Source: Clostridiales bacterium
GTDB lineage: Bacteria; Bacillota; Clostridia; Oscillospirales; QAMX01
DNA length: 16,480 nucleotides
NCBI GenBank assembly: GCA_012514045.1
Contig: JAAZBA010000279.1
Location: 1 to 16,480, forward strand
Direction: 5' to 3'
Numbering within the stretch: position 1 is the stretch's first letter; every line of letters starts with the position of its first letter. The notes under the pieces are model-generated. The model was not told the origin of the DNA. It saw only the letters and a program-made list of their open reading frames with translations, and searched no databases. Position numbers and translations under genes: made by a program. Positions 1 through 6,695 of the stretch are shown piece after piece.

Positions 1-1292
1 ACCTTTCAAGACTTCGCACCAAGCCCTCTTATTTTAATATAAAACAAAAGATCCGCCGCTTTTTCTCCCGATTTAGACGCGGCGACAGCATAAACGACTT
101 CATCAGCCGGGTAAAGGCGGGACTCAAGCGGTTTCTTTTTCCCACCTCCTTTTTCGAGGACATGGGCATCAATTACTACGGCCCGGTGGACGGACACGAC
201 ATCGGTGAAATCCGCCATATGCTCAGGGCTGCAAAACACAGCGGAAAGCCCTGCATTGTCCACTGCATAACGAAAAAAGGGAAGGGCTACAAATATTCCG
301 AGGAAAACCCGGAGCGGTTCCACGGATCATCCGGCTTTAACATCGACTCGGGAGAATACAAGGTGTCCTCCGCCTCCCCCTCCTACTCTGACGCGTTCGG
401 CAGTCAGCTGGTACGTATGGCGAGGGAGGACAGAAGGATTTGCGCCGTAACCGCGGGAATGACCTTAGGAGTGGGGCTCAAGCAGTTTGCCTCCTTGTTT
501 CCCAAGCGTTTTTTCGATGTGGGAATCGCCGAGGATCATGGGGTAACCATGTCGGCGGGACTGGCGAAGCAGGGAATGAAACCGGTTTGCGCCATTTACT
601 CTACTTTCCTGCAGCGCGCTTACGATCAACTTATACACGATGTGGCTATCGAAGGACTCCATGTTGTGTTTTGTTTAGATAGGGCAGGGATTGTGCCTGG
701 CGACGGCAAGACACATCAAGGTCTTTTCGACGTACCCTTTCTCCGTACGGTACCGGGCATGAAAATCATGTGTCCGGGAAGCGAAAAGGAGCTTGTTTCA
801 TCCATGAGGCTTGCCCTTGATGACACCGGTCCTGTGGCGATAAGATATGAAAAATGCTCTGAGGGTGAGTATAAGAGCGACTGCTCCGCTGAGGACGCGA
901 CTGTTATAAGACAGGGCTCCGACGCCGCTATTGTATGCTACGGAGCGATAACAAACGAGGTGCTTGCAGCCTGCCGTGAGTTGTCCGATTTGGAGATAGA
1001 GTGCGAGGTAATAAAGCTCTTCCGCCTTGACGTGGGAGATTACGATGCTGTATACGACTCGGTAAAGAAAACGGGGGTGTTTGTCTGTGTGGAAGAGTCG
1101 GTAAACGAGGGAAGCATGGGCATGAGAATTGCCGCGGGGCTTGCCCTTGAGGGGATTGACGTGAAAAAGACGATGCTTATCAATGCTGGAGCGGAGTTTC
1201 TGCCCTGTGGCTCGATAAACGATCTGCGGCGTCATCTCCGCATGGACAGAGAGAGCATAGTTCTGAGGATAAGGGAGCTTATCGGAAAATGA
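1..1292 (+). CDS. dxs: 1-deoxy-D-xylulose-5-phosphate synthase, C-terminal part (5' end outside window)
   Basis: Catalyses the thiamine-diphosphate-dependent condensation of pyruvate and glyceraldehyde 3-phosphate, the first step of the cytosolic MEP isoprenoid pathway. The frame is open from the left edge (full codons from base 3), so the start and the GDG thiamine-binding motif lie outside. The visible 429 residues compare with about 620 in a full enzyme. They begin with the family motif LSRLRTKPSY, followed by NYYGPVDGHD. The transketolase-type pyrimidine domain holds the catalytic Glu in FDVGIAEDHGVT (codon at 531-533), then YSTFLQRAYDQ and DRAGIVPGDGKTHQG, which keep the Arg, Asp and His expected of the active site. 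The C-terminal transketolase domain follows. The usual AEQHAVT or AEEHAVT reads AEDHGVT here. The stop overlaps the tlyA start (ATGA), implying coupled translation. Identification is secure. Confidence 0.96.
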   Translation, partial: LSRLRTKPSYFNIKQKIRRFFSRFRRGDSINDFISRVKAGLKRFLFPTSFFEDMGINYYGPVDGHDIGEIRHMLRAAKHSGKPCIVHCITKKGKGYKYSEENPERFHGSSGFNIDSGEYKVSSASPSYSDAFGSQLVRMAREDRRICAVTAGMTLGVGLKQFASLFPKRFFDVGIAEDHGVTMSAGLAKQGMKPVCAIYSTFLQRAYDQLIHDVAIEGLHVVFCLDRAGIVPGDGKTHQGLFDVPFLRTVPGMKIMCPGSEKELVSSMRLALDDTGPVAIRYEKCSEGEYKSDCSAEDATVIRQGSDAAIVCYGAITNEVLAACRELSDLEIECEVIKLFRLDVGDYDAVYDSVKKTGVFVCVEESVNEGSMGMRIAAGLALEGIDVKKTMLINAGAEFLPCGSINDLRRHLRMDRESIVLRIRELIGK

Positions 1293-2074
1293 GAGCGGAC
1301 GCGTATATAGCATCCCTTGGAATTATGGGACGTGACAGGGCAAAGGAGATGATCCTGTCAGGCAGGGTGACGATCGGAGGGGAGAAAATCCTAAAGCCTT
1401 CTCAAGAGATCACCGAAGGTACAAAGGTGTCGATCCTGAACCTTGAAGAAGAGTATGTGAGCCGGGGCGGAAAGAAGCTTGAGTATGCTTTGGACGAGTT
1501 TTCCATCGGAGTTTCGGGGATTTCGGCTCTGGACGTGGGAGCCTCCACCGGAGGGTTTACCCATTGTTTGCTCAGACGGGGCGCCGCAAGGGTTTGCGCC
1601 CTGGATTCAGGGGACAATCAGCTCCATGAGTCGCTCCGCCGGGACGAGAGGGTATATTCCCTTGAAAACACCAACATCAGAGACGTGACAAGCGATATTC
1701 TTCCCTTTATACCGGATATAGTAACCGTTGACGTGTCTTTTATTTCCCTTTCCTTAGTGTTTCCGGCTCTTAAAAATCTCGGCTGTGAAAGCGTTGTAGC
1801 CCTTATAAAGCCTCAGTTCGAGTGTGAAAAATCCTCAATAGGCAAAAAAGGCGTAGTCCGGGACAAGAAGAGCCACATCAATGCCATAAAATCTGTTATA
1901 CTATCCGCCGGTGAAGACGGCTACAGCCTTGCGAAGCTCACATATTCCCCCTTAAAAGGACCTGAGGGGAACATAGAGTTTTTGGCGCATTTTATAAAAG
2001 GACAGACCTCATCTGTCAAGATAGATGAGATCAAAAGAACGGTTGAACGGGCTCATATATATCTCAAGGGGTGA
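1289..2074 (+). CDS. tlyA: TlyA family rRNA (cytidine-2'-O)-methyltransferase
   Basis: Predicted SAM-dependent 2'-O-methyltransferase of ribosomal RNA; characterised TlyA proteins modify cytidines in 16S and/or 23S rRNA, and some members are also called haemolysins. The 261 residues are normal length. An S4 RNA-binding domain spans about residues 1-60 (RADAYIASLG, then SGRVTIGG and YVSRGGKKLEYAL). An FtsJ-like Rossmann methyltransferase domain follows, with motif I LDVGASTGGFTHCLL at 81-95. A K-D-K-E type catalytic tetrad is consistent with K62/K63, D148 (DVSF), K174 (KPQFE) and E230 (GNIEF). The second-strand motif, DVGYxQL in most Firmicutes, reads DSGDNQL here, a mild divergence. The start overlaps the dxs stop by four bases, and nadK begins 9 bases after the stop. 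Target cytidine is not predictable from sequence. Confidence 0.93.
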   Translation: MRADAYIASLGIMGRDRAKEMILSGRVTIGGEKILKPSQEITEGTKVSILNLEEEYVSRGGKKLEYALDEFSIGVSGISALDVGASTGGFTHCLLRRGAARVCALDSGDNQLHESLRRDERVYSLENTNIRDVTSDILPFIPDIVTVDVSFISLSLVFPALKNLGCESVVALIKPQFECEKSSIGKKGVVRDKKSHINAIKSVILSAGEDGYSLAKLTYSPLKGPEGNIEFLAHFIKGQTSSVKIDEIKRTVERAHIYLKG

Positions 2075-2083
2075 TATTTCTTT

Positions 2084-2926
2084 ATGAATATACTGCTTCT
2101 CTGCAACAGGGAAAGACCCGGGGAGCGGGAGGTCATGCTTGAAAGCGCTGCAATTCTCAAAGATCATGGCGCCTTCCTTTACTCCGCAGCCGATGAGGGC
2201 GTGGACTATATTGAGAGGATAAACCCTGAGGAGGGTATTAAGGTTGCCGACGCTCTGGTTGTGGTCGGTGGTGACGGCTCTATTCTCTCGGCGGCTTCCC
2301 TTGCCTCAAAATATGAGGTGCCGATTTTAGGGATAAATATGGGACGGCTTGGATTTTTAAGCGAGCTTGAGCCTGAGGAAATAGACCTTTTGTCCTGCCT
2401 TATGAAGGGAAAATACACCATAGAGAGACGCATGATGCTGGAAGCTTCCATTGTGCGCTCCGGGGAGACGGTATACACAGGTCACGGCCTCAATGACGCG
2501 GTGCTCACAAGGGGCGTGGGTTGCAAGGTGATGGAGTTCGACATTTATGCCGACAGCCAGTTTATCGCGAAATTCAGAGCTGACGGGGTGATTATCTCCA
2601 CTCCCACCGGCTCTACAGGTTACTCCATGTCCGCGGGAGGACCTATAATCGATCCCACGGAGCACAATCTCACCGCTACGCCCATATGCGCCCACGGACT
2701 TTACGCAAAGTCCTTTGTGCTGGCGTCGGAGAGGGTGGTAACGGTGGGGGTGCGCTCACTGCGTTCAAAAAGCTCAGTCCTGTCCGTTGACGGCAGGGAC
2801 GATTTCCCGGTGCTGGACGATGATCTGATAGTAATTAAGCAGTCACCTTTTGTGACGGATATGATAAAAGTCAAGGGCGGAAGCGTCTACGATGTGATAA
2901 GGGATAAGTTGAATTATGGAATCTAA
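2084..2926 (+). CDS. nadK: NAD kinase (ATP/polyphosphate:NAD 2'-phosphotransferase)
   Basis: Phosphorylates NAD at the 2' position to make NADP, the only route to NADP in most bacteria; cytosolic. The 280 residues match the family length. Key motifs are VVVGGDGSILSAA (GGDG at 62-65, phosphate-binding and catalytic), GINMGRLGFLSE (83-94), LND at 136-138, and the NAD-binding loop GVIISTPTGSTGYSMSAGGPI at about 168-188. The AAGGGG run at 2068-2073, partly overlapping the end of tlyA, gives a well-placed ribosome binding site for the ATG at 2084. The gene ends 11 bases inside argR, so the two are translationally coupled. It sits in the conserved Firmicute order tlyA-nadK-argR-recN. Confidence 0.96.
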   Translation: MNILLLCNRERPGEREVMLESAAILKDHGAFLYSAADEGVDYIERINPEEGIKVADALVVVGGDGSILSAASLASKYEVPILGINMGRLGFLSELEPEEIDLLSCLMKGKYTIERRMMLEASIVRSGETVYTGHGLNDAVLTRGVGCKVMEFDIYADSQFIAKFRADGVIISTPTGSTGYSMSAGGPIIDPTEHNLTATPICAHGLYAKSFVLASERVVTVGVRSLRSKSSVLSVDGRDDFPVLDDDLIVIKQSPFVTDMIKVKGGSVYDVIRDKLNYGI

Positions 2927-3389
2927 AGTGAAAAACACGAAACTCCAGAGACAGGCAAAAATTCTGGAGTTAATCGAGCGAGAGCCCCTTCAGACACAGG
3001 AAGAGGTGCTCAGAAAGCTTATGGAGGCAGGCTTTGAGACGACTCAGGCTACTATATCCAGAGATATCAAGGAACTGAAGCTTAAGAAGCTTCTCAACTC
3101 CGAAGGAGAATACCGCTATGCCGCGGTGCGTGAACAAGCGGACAAAGCCCTCATGATGAGGGTACAGCAAGTTTTTAAAGCCAGCGTTACCTCCATTATG
3201 CACGCCCAGAATATAGTGGTGATAAAGACACTGCCTGGTATGGCTCAGGCGGCAGGCTTTGCTGTGGATTCTCTTAAACTGAGAGAGTCCCTTGGCTCCA
3301 TAGCGGGAGACGATACAATACTTATTGTGGCTCATGATAACACAACGGCGTCCCGCTTGTGCGGTGACCTGAGCAATCTCCTTAAATGA
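2916..3389 (+). CDS. argR: Arginine repressor ArgR/AhrC
   Basis: Arginine-responsive transcription factor that represses arginine biosynthesis and, in Bacillus, activates catabolism; active as a hexamer. The 157 residues contain an N-terminal winged helix-turn-helix (about 10-75) with the recognition signature ATISRDIKELKL at 45-56. The C-terminal ligand-binding and oligomerisation domain carries TLPGMAQAAGFAVD (105-118) and GSIAGDDTILIV (127-138), where the GDD acidic pair contacts arginine in characterised homologues. It starts inside nadK (11-base overlap) and is followed by recN after 23 bases. No arginine genes or clear ARG box were seen in the window, so its targets must lie elsewhere. 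Confidence 0.95.
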   Translation: MESKVKNTKLQRQAKILELIEREPLQTQEEVLRKLMEAGFETTQATISRDIKELKLKKLLNSEGEYRYAAVREQADKALMMRVQQVFKASVTSIMHAQNIVVIKTLPGMAQAAGFAVDSLKLRESLGSIAGDDTILIVAHDNTTASRLCGDLSNLLK

Positions 3390-3412
3390 GGTAGAATAAG
3401 AGGTGAAGGGTA

Positions 3413-5110
3413 ATGCTCGAGCTGCTGCATATTGAGAATATAGCTGTTATAGAGCGCTCCGATATTGAGCTGTCTCCCGGTTTCAACGTCATGACCGGTG
3501 AGACGGGAGCGGGAAAGAGCATTGTCATCGACTCGATCAACACCATCCTGGGAGCCAGAGCCTCAAGAGAGCTTGTAAGAACGGGAGCTGCCCGTGCAAG
3601 CGTCACGGGATCGTTTCGCTGTGAAACAAAGGAAGTTCTTGAATCTCTTTCATCCATGGGAGTTACTCCGGATGAGGACGGTTTTATAGTGCTGCGCAGG
3701 GACATAACCTCCGACGGCAGAGGAACCTGCAGAATTAACGGAAGCCCGGTGAGCGTGGGAGTGCTGCGGGAAGCGGGCGCTCTGCTTGTGTCCATTCATG
3801 GTCAGCACGAGAATCAGAAGCTTTTAAACGACTCTCAGCATCTGTCGCTGCTGGACAGAGCCTCAAAATCGGGGCAGCTTTTGGAGGAGTATTCGGAGAA
3901 GTATAGAATTTACAAGGAATACGAGCGTAAGCTCAAGTCCTTTGAGACTGATGAAAAGAAAAGAGCCCAAAGGGCGGACATGCTCAGATACCAGATAGGC
4001 GAGCTTAATGAGGCAAACCTTGTGCCGGGAGAGGAAGAACCTTTGGAAGAGAGAAGGCTTATCCTTCAGAACGCCTCAAGACTATCCGAAGCGGTGACAA
4101 GGGCAAATGTGATGCTCTACGGCGACGATACCTCCGACGGAGCGGTAAGCGAGGTGGACAAGGCGAGGCGGGAGCTGTCAGGCTGCTCAAATATAACCTC
4201 AACCATCGACCGGTTATGCGATGAGCTGGACGACATATATGAAAGACTGCGTCAGGCGGCAAACGATGTGCTGTCGCTGACCGATAAATATGAATATAAC
4301 GAGCGGGAGCTGGATGACATAGAGTTTCGGCTCGACACGCTGTCGAAACTGAAGAAAAAATACGGCAGCTCCGTGGAGGAGATGCTTGCGTACCTTGAAG
4401 ACTGTAAAACGGAGCTTTCCGATATGGAAAGCGCGGATTTCGACAGGGAAAAGCTGGAAAAGCAGCTGGAATTAAAAAAAAGCGAAGCGCTTGAGGCGGC
4501 TAAAAAACTGTCGGATTACAGAAAGAAGTCTGCTTTGGAGCTTGAGAAGCTTATAACCGGAGAGCTTAAGTATCTTGACATGAAGAACGCCCGGTTTGTA
4601 ACGGAGTTCAAAGAGGTTCCCATGAGCGGGAGCGGCACCGATGAGGTGCGGTTCCTCATAAGCGTAAACGCCGGCGAAGAGGTAAGGCCTCTGTCTAAAA
4701 TCGCCTCCGGAGGAGAGCTTTCGAGAATAATGCTGGCGCTGCAGAGCATTTTAGCTTCAGCGGACGATATAGAGACGATGATATTTGATGAGATCGACAC
4801 GGGAGTCAGCGGCAGAGCTGCCCAGAAAGTGGCGGAGAAGCTGGCAGGAGTGGCGAGACTAAAACAGGTTATCTGCGTGACCCATTCCACCCAGCTTGCG
4901 GCAATGGCGGACTGCCACATGCTTATAGAAAAGCGGGAGGAAAGGGGAAGAACATACACAAGCGTTGTTCCTCTTGAGGAGGAAGGCCGCCAAAGGGAGC
5001 TTGCCAGAATCACCTCCGGCGCAACAGTGACAGAAAGCGGCCTGAAAAACGCTTTGGAAATGCTCTCCCAGGCAAGGGAATATAAAAAGGGTCTGCGGCA
5101 AGAAATGTAA
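3413..5110 (+). CDS. recN: DNA repair protein RecN (SMC-like ATPase)
   Basis: SMC-family ATPase that acts early at DNA double-strand breaks to help bring ends or sister molecules together for RecA-dependent repair. The 565 residues match the usual 550-575. The N-terminal ATPase half has Walker A GETGAGKS at 29-36. Two charged helical arms predicted as an antiparallel coiled coil (about 150-220 and 280-385) flank the middle. The C-terminal ATPase half has the ABC signature ASGGELSR at 431-438 and Walker B MIFDEID with D459-E460, followed by the His switch region ICVTHSTQLA. The purine-rich GAGGTGAAGGG just upstream of 3413 supplies the ribosome binding site. It ends the dxs-to-recN block; spoIVB and spo0A, often next in spore formers, do not follow. 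Confidence 0.96.
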   Translation: MLELLHIENIAVIERSDIELSPGFNVMTGETGAGKSIVIDSINTILGARASRELVRTGAARASVTGSFRCETKEVLESLSSMGVTPDEDGFIVLRRDITSDGRGTCRINGSPVSVGVLREAGALLVSIHGQHENQKLLNDSQHLSLLDRASKSGQLLEEYSEKYRIYKEYERKLKSFETDEKKRAQRADMLRYQIGELNEANLVPGEEEPLEERRLILQNASRLSEAVTRANVMLYGDDTSDGAVSEVDKARRELSGCSNITSTIDRLCDELDDIYERLRQAANDVLSLTDKYEYNERELDDIEFRLDTLSKLKKKYGSSVEEMLAYLEDCKTELSDMESADFDREKLEKQLELKKSEALEAAKKLSDYRKKSALELEKLITGELKYLDMKNARFVTEFKEVPMSGSGTDEVRFLISVNAGEEVRPLSKIASGGELSRIMLALQSILASADDIETMIFDEIDTGVSGRAAQKVAEKLAGVARLKQVICVTHSTQLAAMADCHMLIEKREERGRTYTSVVPLEEEGRQRELARITSGATVTESGLKNALEMLSQAREYKKGLRQEM

Positions 5111-5150
5111 CCTCCAACCTCGCGTATACCTCACTATTATTAACCCAGAT

Positions 5151-5155
5151 AAGGA
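5151..5155 (+). promoter_or_regulatory. Ribosome binding site choosing the aph-like start
   Basis: AAGGA lies 3 bases before the ATG at 5159 but 9 bases before the ATG at 5165. The second spacing is far more typical, so the protein probably starts at 5165 (MNIPEK) rather than 5159 (MHMNIPEK). Confidence 0.6.
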
Positions 5156-5164
5156 ACAATGCAC

Positions 5165-5911
5165 ATGAATATACCGGAAAAGATTCTGAAATACATTGAT
5201 ATATCCTCCCTTGAAAGTGAGACGATCGGCCGCTCCGATGCTTCGGTCGAGCGCTTCGGAGAGATGTATCTTAAATCCGACTCCATAAGCTCATCTCTTC
5301 CCCGGGAACATCGGGCACTGAGGTATATGCAGGGCAAGGTAAGCGTGCCGGAGATCGTGGAGTACGTTGAAGAAGAGGGCAGAGCGTATCTGCTCACAAG
5401 GCGCATCCCGGGAACGATGGCATGCCGCAAGGAAAACCTGGCTACTCCCGAGCGCACCGTAAAGCTTTTAGCGGAGGGGCTCAAGATCCTCTGGAACGCC
5501 GATATATCCGACTGCCCGGAGGAGCTTATATTCACCTTCAGCCGCGTACTTGAGCTAGCGGAAAAACGACTTTCGGAAGCAGGCTTGGAGGAATGGGAAG
5601 ACAGCGAGTTTGAGAGTCCTGAGGCGCTGCTGCGCTACCTGAAGACTGTTGACTTCAAAGACGACCTTGTCCTTGCCCACGGCGACTACTGCCTTCCCAA
5701 CGTGTTCTTAGAGGGAGATAAGGTCACGGGATTTCTTGACATGGCGGACGCAGGGGTATGCGACAGGTATATGGACATAGCCCAGTGTCTGTGGTCCATT
5801 GAATATAACTTCCGCACAGATAAATATAACTCCCTGTTTCTTGAAAATCTCGGGATCGAACCGGATTATGAAAAAATCAGGCTTTGGAGCCTTTACGGCA
5901 TGCTGTTTTGA
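5165..5911 (+). CDS. APH(3')-type aminoglycoside phosphotransferase homologue
   Basis: Member of the aminoglycoside O-phosphotransferase (protein-kinase-like) family; characterised APH(3') enzymes use ATP to phosphorylate the 3'-OH of kanamycin and neomycin. The protein has 248 residues, against about 264 for APH(3')-IIIa, which it resembles along its length. The ATP-binding Lys is in MYLKSD (K37). ADISDCP matches the DISDCP segment of APH(3')-IIIa. The Brenner motif HGDYCLPN (172-179) supplies catalytic D174 and N179. GFLDMADAGVCDRYMDIA holds metal ligand D192, and the C-terminus LGIEPDYEKIRLWSLYGMLF aligns with the family end. Catalytic residues are intact, so activity is plausible, but the substrate is inferred and may not be a clinical drug. 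It is followed by an acetyltransferase gene after 2 bases. An alternative start is at 5159. Confidence 0.85.
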   Translation: MNIPEKILKYIDISSLESETIGRSDASVERFGEMYLKSDSISSSLPREHRALRYMQGKVSVPEIVEYVEEEGRAYLLTRRIPGTMACRKENLATPERTVKLLAEGLKILWNADISDCPEELIFTFSRVLELAEKRLSEAGLEEWEDSEFESPEALLRYLKTVDFKDDLVLAHGDYCLPNVFLEGDKVTGFLDMADAGVCDRYMDIAQCLWSIEYNFRTDKYNSLFLENLGIEPDYEKIRLWSLYGMLF

Positions 5912-5913
5912 TT

Positions 5914-6684
5914 ATGGTCAAGCTTAAAAAAGAACACTTAGAGAATGTAAAACATCTGTTTACCTTTGAAAACGAGACACTTGTCTTGTCATGCCTCCAG
6001 GGGCTCATGGGAGAAATATACGCGGACGATGAAATTAACCCTGCCTGCGCCTGCGCCGTAATCGTAAACTTTGCCTTTCTGGCGGGGGACAGCTCCCATC
6101 CGGAAGCGGATAAGTTTGTGGACTGTCTCACTCCCTTCATGGAGTGGTTTATTGTGCCCCAGGACGAAGGCTGGGAGAACGTTATCAAGCGTCGCTTTGG
6201 GGAAGACTGCGGACATTTCAACCGCTATGCCATAAAAAAGGACGGAGACGTGTTCGACAGGGAAAAACTGCAGGAATACGCGGAAAATGTGCCGGAGGGC
6301 TACGAAATAGTGCCCTTCGATGAGAATATCTATGAAATTGCAAAAGAGGAGAAGTGGTCTTGTGACTTCTCAAAGAACGTGGCGCCTTACGAGCTGTTCC
6401 GCCGGGTGGCGATTGGATATGCCGCTCTCTACAACGGTGAGCTTGTGGCGGGAGCGTCAACCTTCAGCTACTTTGAGGGAGGCATCGAGATAGAAATCGA
6501 CACAAGAGAGGATCATCAGGGAAAGGGGCTTGCCACAGCTTGCGGCTCAAGGCTTATTCTGGAGTGCTTGAAACGTGGGCTTTATCCCAGCTGGGACGCA
6601 GCCACAAAGATTTCCCTCTCCTTAGCCGAAAAGCTCGGTTACCACTTCAGCCATGAATATATAACATATTATGTAAACTTATAG
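5914..6684 (+). CDS. GNAT family N-acetyltransferase, ZmaR-like
   Basis: Acetyl-CoA-dependent N-acetyltransferase of the subgroup related to zwittermicin A resistance protein ZmaR. The 256 residues comprise an N-terminal all-purpose half (about 1-125) and a C-terminal GNAT fold. The acetyl-CoA loop is HQGKGLA (201-207, the Q/RxxGxG/A motif), preceded by the beta strand GGIEIEIDT and followed by CLKRGLYPSWDAATKISLSLA and KLGY, hallmarks of this subgroup. The ATG at 5914 is preferred, 2 bases after the upstream stop; an in-frame TTG at 5884 would overlap that gene by 28 bases. No good Shine-Dalgarno is visible, so translation probably depends on reinitiation from the upstream phosphotransferase gene. 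Its stop codon lies next to the lepA ribosome binding site. Substrate is unknown; pairing with an APH-like kinase suggests detoxification of an aminated small molecule, which is inference. Confidence 0.85.
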   Translation: MVKLKKEHLENVKHLFTFENETLVLSCLQGLMGEIYADDEINPACACAVIVNFAFLAGDSSHPEADKFVDCLTPFMEWFIVPQDEGWENVIKRRFGEDCGHFNRYAIKKDGDVFDREKLQEYAENVPEGYEIVPFDENIYEIAKEEKWSCDFSKNVAPYELFRRVAIGYAALYNGELVAGASTFSYFEGGIEIEIDTREDHQGKGLATACGSRLILECLKRGLYPSWDAATKISLSLAEKLGYHFSHEYITYYVNL

Positions 6685-6695
6685 GGGACACCGCA

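Noticed and set aside
5884..5913. TTG start extending the GNAT protein by 10 residues into the aph-like gene
   Set aside because: No Shine-Dalgarno before it, and the ATG two bases after the upstream stop gives a typical family N-terminus.
5165..6684. APH/GNAT pair as part of a transposon or integron
   Set aside because: No transposase, integrase, attC-like site or flanking repeats, and the genes sit 2-54 bases from conserved chromosomal genes in the same direction.
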